Positions 20,186-33,470 of a DNA stretch of 64,000 bases are shown in pieces. Where the stretch lies: positions 4,920,001-4,984,000 of the forward strand of contig NC_089039.1 in assembly GCF_034140825.1 (NCBI RefSeq). The letters run 5' to 3'. The notes beneath the pieces were generated by a model. It had not been told where the DNA came from. It saw nothing but the letters and a program-made list of their open reading frames with translations, and ran no database searches. The DNA is from Oryza sativa Japonica Group (Eukaryota > Streptophyta > Magnoliopsida > Poales > Poaceae). The position numbers were made by a program, and so were the translations under genes. Each line of letters starts with the position of its first letter. Positions within the stretch are counted from its first letter, which is position 1.

Positions 20186-21560
20186 AATTTCTATATAACT
20201 TGTACATAAGTTATATACGTCTAAGTACACTTCAATTATTTTATAGTTATAATATAGTTTTAGTATAATTACAATACAATTATAGAGTTTTCAAGGAAAA
20301 AACTTGCCATAGATAGCTTTTTTTAAGCAATTCCATTTGAGACTACCTATATTTATAGCGTCATATTTTTCAAAAAAAAGTCAAATCATTTTTAACCCTA
20401 TATGTGTAAGGGATAAGTCCATTTTACACACCCCGAACTCTTACTTTTGTCTAAAATACACCGCAAACTATAGAATCGGGTATTCAACACCCTCAACTAT
20501 CAAACCGTTCAATTCACCCCCCCCCCCACCTCGTTTAAGATCAGCTGGTTTTAGCCTATGTGGCAAATGACATGACATACCGCGGATTAGTGAAAAAGTA
20601 TCTTAAAAACTGTGGGCCCAATCTACTTGTCAAAGTCTTCTCCTCTTTCTCCCTCCCCTCTCGATCTTTCGTCTCCCATCTCACGACGGCGATGCAGAGG
20701 AGCACCACCACGGCGCCACCGAGTCCTCCCTGTGTTGTTGAGTGCCGTTGCCGAACTACACCCCGAGGGTCGCCGTTGTCGGAATCCTTACTATGGAGCG
20801 CCACCACAGAGCTCCCCTCGATGGTCACCAGCTTGCTACTGTTGGAATCCTCACCGAACACTTTTCTTCCTTCTGCTACCTCCTTCCCCTCTCTCTCAAG
20901 CCACCGAGCTTGGGAGTTCATGGAGGCAAAGTTGTGAGTGGGCTCGCCAGAGGCAAAGCTTGCAGAGGAGAAGCAAGGCGACCGACGATGGTGGAGCTAG
21001 GCCGCGGACACCAGTCACGCTGATCTTGATCTCTGCATCCATCTGCACCGTCCTCGACTTCTGTGTCCATCCGTCAATGTGTTCCCCTCTCATCCTTCCC
21101 TCTATACACCCTCACCGCTGAAGAGGATGACAGAGCCCGCCCCCTCGGCCAAGATCAGAGAAGATAGGGAGATGAAGGGGTGGGGATGAGCTCGGAGAAG
21201 ACAGAGGTGTGAGTACAGGGGTAGGGGCCGTGGCGCCGCCATCGCGGCGGAAACGAAGATCAATGCACGCCGGTTGTTGTCGGCGAGCTCGAGCTCCTCC
21301 TCGTCCTTGACCAAGCGACGCGATGCTCCACAGGGATGACTCCTCCTCGCGCATGTGGCTCCGGCGAGGTCTGCATCTCCTGCCCGGGGACAGCAAGCTT
21401 GTGATTCGTGAGGGAGGCGGTGGCAACTACCTCGACCTCTCGCTGCTCCAGGGGCCGCCCCGTCATATTCCGCCCCGTCAACTACCTCGACTTCTGAAGT
21501 TACAAACTTGCAATGTGAATATGGGCTTCTAGCCCATTTGTGTTTTGTCTGTTAAAAATA
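20186..21560. other. Degraded repeat sequence with GC-rich frames
   Basis: 20403-20525 reads like a repeat terminus common in rice (ACTCTTACTTTTGTCTAAAATACACC, CTATCAAACCGTTCAATTCACC, then a C run). 20590-21500 is GC-rich with overlapping open frames on both strands and no recognised domain. It is probably the interior of an old transposon. No matching right terminus was found. Confidence 0.4.
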
Positions 21561-24222
21561 CCCAATAACCAAATGTGCTTAAAATACACATCCAATCTAT
21601 CCAAAATATTCAATTAGTCGTCGCAATTCGCAAAGACGACAGAAATGTCCTAAACTTGAATATTCATTTATGGATCGTACAAACACAACAAAAATAACTG
21701 AGATTTGAAGTAAAGAGTCACATAAGAGATCGATGAACCCCATCAGTTCTGGTCCCCAAATTGTTCTTCCACATTGCAAGTTTGTAACTTCAGAAGAACA
21801 AAAATATAAAAATGCATCATCATTGAGTCATCATACAATGAGGAGCATATCAATATTCCATAATTGTTAATGAAAATGTCTAATCGAGAGATAAACATCA
21901 ACTTAATCTAAAAAGAATCAGTCAGTTCGATTTGTGAGATTTGGAAGCTCAGACAGCCAAGAGTTTCTTCAACTAGTACAAAGTAGCAATAATCAGAAAC
22001 TCATCCAAAGGGTACCTTTATTATTATTTTTTGTAATGGTGCGACGAAATGGATAACGACGGCTACCTAGGCAGGAGACCAGCTCTGGGGATACATTTTG
22101 TGAGAGATCAAAATCCTGAAAATCTTCTCAATCCTGATATTCAATCTGAAGCTTCACCATGACAAATTTCTTGATGGATTTGCATTCCCTAAAAAAAACC
22201 CTTTTAATACTTGATGGAATTGCAGACCAGGTAGTGAAATACAGGGCGTGCAAAACTTACATATGGTTACAGGGGTAACTGTATACGGAAATCCAATTTA
22301 GTCTTCAGAAAACAAAAGGAACAAAGACACATTACAACAGGGACATTAATCTGAAGCTGTCTTGGAGAAACTGACAACTGAATTGATGCTAGTTGTTCAG
22401 ACTGCCTGCCACATGATCACTGAGGCTCTCCAGTTGTAAACTTGCAACCTTTTGTGTGCATAATCAATGTTGCATTCGTGCACTGACTAAAAAAAACAAG
22501 GTATTTATTGGTAGAAAGAGGATTGTAGGCTACCTAATTCTGTACTAGTGTTTTCTACTAATTTTCTTTCAGTAAAAAAGAAGAGAAAATTTGGCACATG
22601 ATGAGGTCATTCAGAGGCTTGATTTGTCAAAATAACTAAAAGCAGCACTGATCTTGGCCAGCATTTCTTGCGATAGGCCGGGGTATATGTTCTTGCTCCA
22701 ATGAAACAAGTGATTTTGAAAATTAATCACTTGCTCACAAATGAAACAAGTTCCAGATCAATCTTTTTTGAGACGACTCGACCATTGTTGGTACGATGAA
22801 TACAGTGCATCAGCTTGATTAATATGTAGAAAAAATATAAAAATTTACAAAGATAAAGACAAATATAGCGCATCGGCTTGATTAATATGTAGAAAAAGAA
22901 TATAAAAATTGACAAAAAAAAATTTAAAATCTGACAAAGACAAAGACAGAAATAAATTTAAAATCTGATAAATATGCATCTTATAAGTATTATTCGATAT
23001 AAGACTGTTTCTGACAAAAACATGGACGTTATAATTGAGAGATTTTTATGGCAAGAAAATAGCGGCATTAAGAACGATTTTAAGTGGTTAGGCTATGACC
23101 TAAATAAGCGATAAAATGATTAATATGTACCAAAATTATAAAAATATAACAAAGACAAAAAGAAACACAAAAACAAAAACAAAAAGGAAGACGTGATTTC
23201 ATTAGCAAAAATAACCTTGCAACTCAAAAAACTTGACTAATCCTACATGTATAATGGATATATTCAAATTTGGATATCACCCCTCTATGGTTTCAGAAAA
23301 CTAAAATTTTAAAAGCGGTCTCATATCCAAAACTTCCTTTCTTTCATAGACACTAAACTATGCATTCAGAGGTGACCACTAAATGAACTAACAGAAGATG
23401 GATCAGCACCAAGTTTATAGCAGCACCTTCATTGTACACACAAAAATAAAACCAGTACGTTGCATACCAGAACTTGACAAAATATGTTTTTTTGATAAAA
23501 ACAAAAAAAATACAAATATGACAAAAAACCATTTAGTTTATAAGTTCAAAAAAGTGACAAAAACAAAATACAAATATGACAAAAACACTTATTTTGAGAA
23601 GTTCAAAAATCACCTACTGCAAGCTATCACCAACTGCATAAAAGCTAAAATTAAAAAAGGCACAGAATTTGTAAGCTTGTCGTCAAGCGTCAAAACTAGG
23701 TACCAGCAAGCAAAATGATAATACGTCTGCCACCATTCTTAGCACCTAAGCTTTCAATTTTCAGTTATATATGAAATGACTCCACAATGCTCTTCACTTT
23801 TTTTAATGACAGCTAACACAGCAAACAAATATGCATCATTATAATGCAAAACCTTCGCCCTGACCCTATGCCCCAACATGAAAATGTTCAAATTCAGTCT
23901 TACTACAAAATTTGAGCGCCAAAATGTATCATACGCATAGTACATAAAACATCTACAGGAACAATGATATCCACAAAGCTGAGCAATATGCAATCGTAGA
24001 TCGATGGATAAAGAATTTAACCCATGAACAACCAACTATGAGATCAATGAAAATGTGGTTCGGGACTGTTGCTATGTTTTCTCGAGCTCCTATAATTCAT
24101 TCTTCTGTCATACTTCTTTTCTTCTAGTTTCTTTTCTTCTAGTTTCTAACAGATCCTTTCTCATGTTAACTAATCACATAAACACTGCTTTTCAAAAAAA
24201 AAAGAAACTTAAATCTCTATAG
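21561..24222. other. Gene-poor AT-rich region
   Basis: The sequence is AT-rich, with short duplicated phrases (GCTTGATTAATATGTAGAAAAA at about 22815 and 22879; tracts of ACAAAAACAAAAA at 23150-23590). No exon-like coding or transposon edges were identified. It may hold non-coding transcript or intron sequence. Confidence 0.4.
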
Positions 24223-24231
24223 TTGATAATA

Positions 24232-24910
24232 GAGTAAATTGCACCCATGGTGCAACAACTTGACAAGTGGGTGCAATTTGGTGCAATAACTTGCAAATTG
24301 AGTGTTCTAGGACAACAACTTGGCAGGAAGGTGCAATTTAGTATAAGAACTTTATAAGTGATCGTATAAATGTAGCAACTTATAAGGTATGCACGATTTT
24401 GATACAATAAATAAGCAGTTATTTGACAACTTAATTATTTGGAGCATTTTTTATATAAATTCAAATTTTTAAGTACTTATTTTTATAATATACTAGTGTG
24501 GATATGTATAAACATATTTATATTTATATCCTAATAACCAAAGACTGAAAGTCAATTAAACTTGATGTAGAAATTATTATATTTCGGTTGATATTTGAGA
24601 AAGTGAAGAAAACAAAAAAAATCTTAAAGGTAATTGGATGTAAATTGTATGTGCAATATAATTCTTAAGATTAAATTCAATATTATAAGGTATATCTGTA
24701 GGATTACTGTGTATTGGCATATTGACAACGTGAAAAAACTCACCTAGCATATGCTTAGCCAAATTGATTCACCAAAATTCTAAATTGTCAAGTACTTGTA
24801 CTAGAACGCACCCACTTGTCAAGTTGTTACACTCGAACGTTCAATTCTCAAGTTCTTGCACTATATCGCACCCACCTAGCAAGTAGTTGTACCGTGGGTG
24901 TAATTTACTC
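24232..24910. mobile_element. 679-bp MULE-type TIR element
   Basis: The perfect 9-bp direct repeat TTGATAATA is at 24223-24231 and 24911-24919. Long imperfect inverted ends start GAGTAAATTGCACCCATGGT and, inverted, GAGTAAATTACACCCACGGT. Each end repeats an ACAACTTG..AAGTGGGTGCAA-like unit. No coding capacity. Confidence 0.85.
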
Positions 24911-25158
24911 TTGATAATATATTATAGCATGCCTAGATGGGAACAAACAGGCTAAAGAAACACATGTACATATTCCACCACCGAATCACGTGTAAACATA
25001 TGTGCAACAAAATCAGAACAACAACATCAGCTCACTGTGTGGACTAGCTGAGATCCAATAGACAAATCTTGGCCACTCACCAGCCGGAATAAGAAGTCTA
25101 GGGGCTGCTTCGCCGCCCCTCACAAAGGCCTCCGTAGAAGCCGTCAGAACTGCCGAGA

Positions 25159-25363
25159 CTACCTATCCGACCACCCTGGAAGAGCTATCCTTGCCTCCCT
25201 GACAAAACAGATCGCAACTCCCTGGCTGCAGTGCTGTTCTGCCGGAGAGGGCAAGGTCAGGGGCACCTTCCGCCGGAGAATACGTCGACGGCGTCGCGGC
25301 CACGCAGCGCGTCGCCGCCGATTGCTGCTCGTCGCCATGAACACTAGGCGCATCCATTCCCCT

Positions 25364-25403
<40 letters not shown>

Positions 25404-25567
25404 CTCTGGGGAGCACACGCACTGTGACCGTGTGGTACAGAAGAAGACGGAGTAGTTGTTTGTCCGGGCCCAAAACCACTAGCACCAATCTTGGAAACAA
25501 TCCAACGCTCCCTAATTGAGCTGATAAAACAAAAATTTTCAGCCGGCAGCTGTGTAGCAATTCCCAT
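25159..25567 (-). other. GC-rich block with CT microsatellite, possible minus-strand transcript start
   Basis: A (CT)n tract of about 35 bp lies at 25370-25402. Minus-strand frames of 133-134 aa read straight through it as Arg-Glu repeats, so most of that protein is a microsatellite artefact. GC content and a possible donor (ATAG|GTAGTC, about 25165) leave open a minus-strand first exon or non-coding RNA. No domain was recognised. Confidence 0.25.
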
Positions 25568-25835
25568 TATTTGTTTATCGTGATGAATATTCGTAACGCG
25601 TAAAAGTCCTGCCCGTCCGCGCGCACGTCAACGTCTCCGCCGCGTGGTGTAATTTTCAGTGCTAGTATACTACAGAAAATGAGAATTTTCTTTCTGCGTT
25701 CCTCAACCTGTTAATAAATACTCCACTGGTGTACTGCAGTATGCACAGGCTAGACACTTGCTAGCTAGCTCGATCGGTCACTGGCCACTTCACATCTTCT
25801 TGCTCGCTCGCTCGATCGATTGCTTACAAGGTTTC

Positions 25836-26360
25836 ATGGCCACTAACAATCCGGTCAGTCTCAAAGCAGAGGAGCAGAAATGCTATGGCGGCGGCGGCGG
25901 CCGGGTCATTCAGGCAATCACGATGCTCGTGGCGACGGCGGTCACGGCGCAGGCGGCGTACCGGGCTCGCCGGGAGCCATGGGACCTCGCCTTCGTGCTC
26001 TTCGCCTACGCCGACCTGGGCCTCCTCTTCCTGTGCCTCTCGATGTACGAGCGCCTGCCGCCTCCGCTGGAAGAAATACAGAAGGGGGACAGCGGCGACG
26101 ACGGTGCGGCCGTGAGGCGGCGGCTCAAGATGGCCGTGTGGGCGCTGTCGACGGCGCTGAGCGTCGCCTTCGCGTGGCGCGTGGCGGCGGTCATGCCGGC
26201 GCCGGCGATGAGGGCCGCCGTCTGGGGCATGACGTCGACGGTGGCGGTCGCCGGTTTCTACCTACTGTTCGTCTACAGGCCTGTGACCATTTCCTCCTAC
26301 TCCGAAATGGATACCTGCAAACACAAGCAGTCGTCGCCCAAGCTCGACCAGATGGTATAA
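25836..26360 (+). CDS. Small four-TM membrane protein, paralogue C
   Basis: A single-exon 174-aa protein starting MATNNPVSLKAEEQK. An in-frame ATG at 25758 would add 26 residues, but the ATG at 25836 sits in a better context (TTTCATGGCC) and gives an N-terminus like its paralogues. Hydrophobic segments lie at about residues 25-40, 47-68, 96-114 and 118-140. The core EPWDLAFVLFAYADLGLLFL aligns with DPWDLAFVVAAYA of genes A and B. WALSTALSVAFAWRVAAVMPA matches WALSTVLSCLFAYRVARIMPA of B. It is more divergent than A is from B, and the tail is polar. Function is unknown, and it lies between A and B on the same strand. An AATAAATA element about 125 bp upstream may serve as TATA box. Confidence 0.75.
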   Translation: MATNNPVSLKAEEQKCYGGGGGRVIQAITMLVATAVTAQAAYRARREPWDLAFVLFAYADLGLLFLCLSMYERLPPPLEEIQKGDSGDDGAAVRRRLKMAVWALSTALSVAFAWRVAAVMPAPAMRAAVWGMTSTVAVAGFYLLFVYRPVTISSYSEMDTCKHKQSSPKLDQMV

Positions 26361-26780
26361 CGAACAATGTGGAGAAGAGGAGCTTAATGTTTAATCTTGT
26401 AATCAATATAAATTTGATAGCAATAATAAGTGAATTCCCCATTCACATATACTACGTCTTCTCTCGGAATGGTGGAATCTCTCTTTTTTACGGTTTTTAT
26501 AAATTAGGCCATGATATTTTCTAATATTATGAATTGTCCAGTATTTGTTATAAACAATTGACTACCATATCCATTATCTAAAAAAGTGACTACCTTATTA
26601 AAATAAGCAACCAAGTAATACTAACATACTAGATTAAAAAAATATTTTATCTATGACATATCATAATATAGTTTCTTTTACTCATAGCAAAGCATGTGCA
26701 TTTCGCTTGTTTTACAACAATTTGTAATTGGAACCGGATTAATTCGAAAAAAGTCCTGTAAAATTCATGCATTACTAGTG
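26361..26780. other. 3' flank of gene C, AT-rich
   Basis: Likely 3' UTR followed by AT-rich spacer. No repeat edges were recognised before copy B of the low-copy segment begins near 26781. Confidence 0.4.
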
Positions 26781-29700
26781 TCATGGTGAGGCTGACGCGC
26801 TTTGACCAGGCTAGGTGAGGCGACGGTGGGAGTGGGACGATGGTGAGATGTAAAAGCCAGATTCGAAGCTCCTTGAGGAAAAAGGTGGCGACGACGCCTA
26901 TTGAGCCATTGTCCGAGCCGTTGGCTCTGCCGCCCCGTGGAGTACTTCTCTCCCACCGATGTCTTCTGAGCTACTCCTCCAGCTAGATGACGTTTAGTTA
27001 CGAGACGAGACTTTCGTCTTCACCGTGCATAGCATCGCAGTTAGGTTAGGCTTGCTTCCTTGTCCGATTGGCAAGGGTCATAGGAGGTGGCAGCGACGAG
27101 TCTCTCCATCAGTGGTGGAGGTTGACGCTAGATTTTGTGGCTATGGCAGGTGAATTGTAACATCCTGAAAATTCCTGACAATAAAAAATCACTAAAATTT
27201 TGAAGTTTTTAAAACTTTCGCATCATGCTGGATGTTATGGTTGTTCTTGCTTGCCAAACCATAAATTGTCACATTGAATATTTTAATTAATTTTAGAACT
27301 ATCAAAGCCTCCAAGTATATTGGATAATTTCTGATGATCTAATGGGAAGCAAATTCATTTGGTAGAGAAAAGGATAAATAGGAAATAAATAAATAAATAT
27401 TCAAATAAAGTATTTGAATTTTTGAATCCAAAGTGTATAGAACTATATTTCATTCAAATTCCAATCCCATTCACTTTTGCAGTTTAGCCCCTCCCTATTA
27501 TCGTTTTTCCTATTTTTCCTTCTCTCTCTTCCACCCGGTTACTGTTAATGGGCCACCAACCATTCGATATGGGTCTAGCCCAGACCGAACTCTCCCTGAC
27601 CCAGCGTCGCTTCCCCCCGGTCGCTACTGAGCCGCGCACGCGCCTTCCCAACCCGTGCGACGCATTTTGCGTGACCGTGCGTCGCACTGCATCGCACCAC
27701 GCCCGCATGGTCCCACCACCCGACCGAGCCGCCGAATCCCCGCGCAAAAGCTGCGCCGCCACAGGCGCGCACGTCAGCGCTGTCGCCATCTCGCGTCGCC
27801 TCGGAGTCGAGGGATAACGGCCACCTCGCCTCGCATCACCCCTAGCCCAAGCCAACCACCCTACACCGGAAAACCCACTCTCCCCAAGCCGCCATGGCCA
27901 CGTCCACTGCCTTATCCACATCCAATGATATTCAGGCGCCCCTCCTTATGTCGGCTGGGTAAAACGGATCCTTCTACCACAGCTAGAGCTAGAACGCACA
28001 GACTTTAGGCTTTAGGTACGATGATGGAGCCACAGAACCTTAATGGAGGAGGAGATCAAACCTTATCCGCATCATCCACCTCCTTGCCCTTATCCGATAG
28101 CCATTAGAGCTCTATTTCACCTGGGCATGTGCTGGCGATCTTATCCACACCGTTTCCTTACACCCTAAGCTAAGCCCCCAACAAAAATCCCCATTCCTCT
28201 TAGCTTTCTTCCCGAATACATTTCGTCGAACACCTTGTGTGCGTAATCTCACCGCTACCAAAGACCATATTGCGGGACTCCCCGTCCGGAGCTGGAGGTT
28301 GGAGGGAGCGGAGGGGGTGTCGTGCTGCCGCCGTTGCCATTGGGGAAGCCGAGGACCGCTGGACACCGGGAACCACGCGTCGAACACTTTCGGGCGTCAC
28401 CAACAGCTAGCCGCCTCTGCTTCGTCCGCACCGCACCACGCTTCGCCGCCCTTCGCCGTCTCTCCATCCCGGGGTAAAACCTCGAGCCCATAGAATCCTC
28501 TACACCTCTAATAGCTAGCGTCGGCTCCAGTTTGTACGATTAATGCCTATGGCTGTGCCGCCCCGGCCGCCGTTCCTCCGCCGACGAGCTCACCGTGGAC
28601 AGGCCATCCCGGGTGCTCTCCCTCCCATCTTTCTGGAGAAATTGAACGCCCATACACCGTAGATGCTCCTGCGCCCATCAGTTTGGCCGGAGACCATCCC
28701 AATCACCCAAGCCCCAGACCTCCTCGAGCTCGGTCATGGCAGCCGTGTCGTGCCACTTGCCTAGGTGCCGCCGCACGCCGCATTCGGTACCGAAGGGTCG
28801 CCAGAGTTCCTCCGCGCCTTCCCTGGCCAGCCTCGTGCCATCCCGGCTACGCCCAACGCGCATGGCGCGGCTGCCTCTGCCCGGCTGGAGGTTGAAGACA
28901 ACCTCCCTCCGAGCCACTGACAGGCCGGGCCTACTCCCATATTTCCCCTAGCAAAAAAATTAATCCGGTGGAAAAGGAATAAACCTAGGGTCCCACATGT
29001 GAGTCGATGTAGTTGTGGATAGGATTTCGGATTAAGAACAAATCTATTAGGAACAGTAGCTTTTCACAATTTCTCGGATTAATTCAAAATTGAATCTTTA
29101 AACTAGTATAACTTGCTCATTTTAACTCGGATTTGAGTGAAACTTGAACCTAATTTCATCTAAATTCATAAGCTTTCCAATGGTATATAACTCACTATTT
29201 AATAAAATATATTTATAATTATAAAATAATTAATATCAAGATGATACATAATAGTTAACTTAAAAATGTGTTAATAAATACAATTGATATTGTACAGTAG
29301 AGTAGATGTCAAATAATTATATTTAACAAGTTTTGTCACTGTAACAACCACACAAACTAATTTTAAATGATGTCTCAAATTAATGTATACGAAGATACTA
29401 GTACTATTTAATGGTTGTATAATTAAACCCATGACTTATAAATTATTCAAATAAAGTTTAGCCTTGTGATTATGTAACTAAAATATGAATGCACTTAGAT
29501 CAGTGATAAACTTTTTAGAGAAATAATAACAGAGCTAGTTGTATTTGGACCACTTAAAAGTTAGTTGGCACAATGTCATCATGTGGAGTAGTATATGTAT
29601 ACTTCTGTTAACCTCCAGTGAATAGTCAACAGAACCATCACATACAGTAAACAGGTACTAGTTATAAATCCTAACCACATATTAGCACTGTGTATCTCAT

Positions 29701-32030
29701 TTATACTATGATGATTAGCCCCTAATAAGCCGCCATGACAATAGAAAGACTAAGAATCTTGGCCCTTAGCATGATTAGAATCCATTAGCAAGCCAGAATA
29801 GTATGAGCAACCCTAGATTCGACACCATCATTATATTTTGCTTGTACACATTTGATTGTTGTTTGAATATTGGTTTTTATCACGTATTATAGAATTTGTA
29901 TATCGGTTAGTCGTGAGGCAACGTATCCAGCTTCCAGGAAGGTGAAGGTTGATCAAGATTATATCAAGAATAGAAACTATTTTGAGCAGGCAAGTCATCA
30001 CCCCATCCCTTGAGCATGTTAATCCCAATTGTAAAATTGTTTTGTTTACAAATAAAATTGCATGCAGTGATGAATATCCTACTTGTTATTATGCCATGCC
30101 TTTGATTATTGCTTATCTCATTATTCCCTTGTACCCATAATTACGTATGAGTCCCTAGTTACTTATGACAAATGCTTAGTAATGCTAATTTAGATTCATG
30201 CATTCTCATATTTATCAAATGTTTTATGCTTGGGTAACTACCTTGGGGAAGGTAGTTGAGATATGGCATATGGAGACATGAGTGCCACATTGCCATGACA
30301 TTGATGAGATGATTTGTGAAAGAAAATTAAAACTAAACAAATGTTTTCGACTAGGGCAGCTGGATGACTTGGGTGGTGTCCGATAAAGGCTAGTGCCGTC
30401 CCTGGTTAGTTAAGGACCGAGCCATGAAGTTAAGCATGAAAGACCCCAGTACAGCCGCACTTCTCGAATGGGTGTAGACCTAGCGGAGTAGATAGCCGAG
30501 CGGAGGTAGTATCCCTGCATAGTGGTTTCACTTAGGTGTGTGGACGAACAAGCAGTGTGCTGGCGGATACCCAACACGGATGGCCAGAGACTGACTTGTC
30601 AAGACTACAAGACTACAAGGAGATACCCAAAAGAGGACAGCATGGATTGGGTTCAACTACAGGATGCAATGTTAGGCTTGCGTGAGTTTTCCCCTTCGGG
30701 AGCGCCAGAACTCCTCTCACTGCTAGAAACTTATGACGCCTAGAGTGCATGAGGGCTTAAGTTCATGAAGCGGATACTGCCAATGTGATGTTATTAAAAG
30801 GCTTTGCCGTGGCAAGTCTCATTCGTTGGGACGCAGGCTCATGTGTTGGGCAAGTCGCGGAGTACGGGTAAAGTGTACATCCACTGCAGTGTGAGTAAAC
30901 CAAATCTATTCGAATAGCCGTGCTCGCGGTTATTGAGCACCGGGACATGTATTACACTTGGCTAGACTCTAATTTCTTAAACTGATTGGGTGGGATGCTG
31001 CATGATGATTTTGTACCGGTGGAATAACTTCTCGAGAGGTGAGAAGGGGTAGACCCTAGAAAACCATGACGACCAGTGGCGAGAAGCTATCCTTGGGAAC
31101 ACAATAGATGGTGGACAGAACCGTTGCTGTTTAATGAACAATGGAACTAAAACTTGAACAGTTTATGCTAGGTCTTAGGTTTGTGAAATGATATTTGAAA
31201 ACTCAGCTTTACGCAAAGTAACCATAGCCACTCCTTGTATTATCCTGTACATTACTGCATTTTGTGTGGTGGCTTGCTAAGTACTTTTGTACGCATTGTT
31301 GCTCTATATATATCTTTTAGCAGAGTGTTGAAGAGAAACCCTTGTTAGTACGCTTGCGTACCTAACAAGATGATCGGAGTGTGGTTCCATTCTAGGTCTC
31401 ATTCCCAGTTGACTGCTTGTGGCATGTCAACCGGGCCCTTGTATTATTTTGTCTTCCGCTGTTGTTCTCTGATAGTTATCGGCCTGCCTGGCCCTAATGT
31501 AAGCATTTAACTCTCTTAGCCTGAATTCATTCGTGATATGTTGTGATTCGGCTATGTATGTGTGTACCAACTACTGATCCAAAGATTGGTACTGATAAAC
31601 ACACAAGATTTCCGATTTACAAAATCGGGGGTCGACATGAATCCAGCCTTTGATCTGCTTCTATAGACTCGATTGTGAAAGCTGGCCACCGCTCGAATAC
31701 CGACATGGATGATGTCTGTGGGCGCACAATCTTTCTTGAAGGTGATGTCGTCACACTGCCTTTCTCAACCGTGTCGTGGGTGGACTCTCCGGGGGTTGAA
31801 AACCTGGTTCTGGATGTCTAGAACTGTGATGGTGGCATTCAATATGTCGCCACCTTCTTGAAGGCATTATATCATTGGTTTCTTGTTGGTGCGGTATCTT
31901 TATGTAGTGTCTCCATTACACCTGGTTCGATAGTAATAATGGTAGAAAGATCTAGATAAATGACTAAATTACAACTCAATTACTCTCCAATGTTTTCTTC
32001 CGTTTTGGTGCGACGTTAGTCGAAGGCAGT
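26781..32030. repeat. Low-copy segment, copy B (split by an LTR-like unit)
   Basis: 26781-27155 and 31638-32030 match copy A (3234-4878) in order and orientation. The interruption is the 4482-bp unit 27156-31637 with TGAAT duplications. Copy A at about 4478 shows the uninterrupted sequence (GGCAGGTGCATCCAGCCTTTG). Copy B lacks the two insertions found in A. Confidence 0.75.
27156..31637. mobile_element. LTR-like unit, probably a large solo LTR
   Basis: It begins TGTAACATCCTGAAAATTCC, ends GGGGGTCGACA, and is flanked by the 5-bp direct repeat TGAAT (27151-27155 and 31638-31642). I found no internal second LTR, primer-binding site or gag/pol text. It is therefore best read as a solo LTR of about 4.5 kb from a long-LTR gypsy or LARD-like family, looking whole as a solo unit. 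It holds a GC-rich block (27540-28930) with open frames on both strands but no recognised protein, and AT-rich sequence after that. The family is not identified. Confidence 0.65.
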
Positions 32031-32209
32031 GATGGGAGTGAATTCCCGAATTTCCCATCGACAATGTATTGGTTGTTGTTAAGATGTTCTGAATTTTTAT
32101 TTGATGAAGACATGGACTACGTGCAATTGTAAACCGTTGGGTGAAAGAACGGTTGTGTATAACCCGACCAACCATGAATACAAACATGCTTTTAAGCCTT
32201 TATGGTAGT

Positions 32210-32405
32210 ATTTTTAGGTTGTGTTTGAGAGAGAAGAAAAGAGAAGGAGAAGATATGCAAAATGAGGTGCGACATTAGAGAGTATTAATTATTTTAAATT
32301 TAAAAATGGATTAATATGATTTTTCGAATAGTAACTTTTCTATATTTTTTTAAAAAAACACCATTTAACAATTTAGGAAGTGCGTGCACGGGAAACGAGG
32401 AATTT
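32210..32405. repeat. High-copy AT-rich repeat, fragment 3
   Basis: AAAATGGATTAATATGATTT, ACACCATTTAACAATTTAGG and GTGCGTGCACGGGAAACGAGG match the family also seen at 10622-10750, 11370-11512 and 59305-59430. Confidence 0.5.
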
Positions 32406-32649
32406 TCTCACCTAATTCCAAGTCATTGACACTACATGTATGTACAATCATATGAATTTATCATACCAATCTATCCACTATCAAACTCGAGTATCTATAA
32501 CAACTCCGGTTCTTGTTTAAAAATATATATTGATTTATCTTGAAAAGTATCATTCATCATTTTTTTAAGACAATGGATAAAAATCTAGCATATATATTCA
32601 CAAGCACAACCATTAAAAAGTATCATCATAATATCGCAAAATTATTATA

Positions 32650-32870
32650 CTCCCACCGTCTCAAAATACTTGTCGTTTTGAATTTTTGTTTGTAATGTTT
32701 GATAGTTTATCTTATTCAAAAGATTATGAAATTATTATTTATTTTGTTTGTGACTTGCTTTATTATAAAAAGTACTTTAAATATGACTTATCATTTTTTA
32801 TATTTACACTAATTTTTACAAAATATTACAAGAAAAAGTCAAAATGACATCTAATTTGGGATGGAGGTAG
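32650..32870. mobile_element. Stowaway MITE
   Basis: The ends CTCCCACCGTCTCAAAATAC and, inverted, CTACCTCCATCCCAAATTAG lie between TA dinucleotides. The interior matches 17036-17274. About 220 bp, non-coding. Confidence 0.85.
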
Positions 32871-32959
32871 TATTTTATAAGATTGTTCTTTAGAAAGATA
32901 ATAGTCATAGATTTAAAATTTTAACCAAATTTTATCATAAATGTCGTATTTACGTAGTA

Positions 32960-33195
32960 CTCCCTCCATCCCAAAAAAAGGCAAACCGTGGGTTTCCGTG
33001 CCAACGTTTTGATTATCCGTCTTATATGAAAAATTTTTATAATTAGTATTTTCATTGTTGTTAGATGATAAAACATAATTAATATTTTATGCGTGACTTA
33101 TCTTTTTAATTTTTTTTTATAATTTTTTCAAATAAGACAGACTGTCAAACGTTGGATACGGAAACTAGGGTTTGTCTTTTTTTAGACGGAGGGAG
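32960..33195. mobile_element. Stowaway MITE
   Basis: The left end is CTCCCTCCATCCCAAAAAAA after TA, and the inverted right end is CTCCCTCCGTCTAAAAAAAG. About 236 bp with AT-rich centre. It lies about 280 bp upstream of the gene B TATA box. Confidence 0.85.
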
Positions 33196-33470
33196 CAGGG
33201 AGGGACAGGAAACAGTCAGGCCCTGACTTCCTCCCTTTTTTGCAAGTCTTCCTCCCTTTTTTGCAAGTCGGTCAAGCAAGCGCGGCAGACGTCCTTGTTT
33301 ATAAGCTTGTGGTATACATAATCGGTCAATACTATATAGGAGAATTCGAGAGAACGCGGTTCGCCTCTGGTGTAGTACTACTTGCATCTGAATTTACATG
33401 GAAACTTGGGACAGAACGAAACAGCACAGAGCTTGTGCTTGGAATCCTATCCCATACAAGCTAGTAAGCC

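Noticed and set aside
20560-21121. Host gene at 20.6-21.1 kb
   Set aside because: Open frames on both strands, no domain, next to repeat-terminus text; more like old transposon interior.
22727-23718. Repeat array at 22.7-23.7 kb as a CRISPR-like or satellite array
   Set aside because: The repeated phrases are irregular, AT-rich and few; a eukaryotic intergenic origin explains them.
25322-25567. Arg-Glu repeat protein on the minus strand
   Set aside because: The RE repeats are a (CT)n microsatellite read in frame; no conserved domain flanks it.
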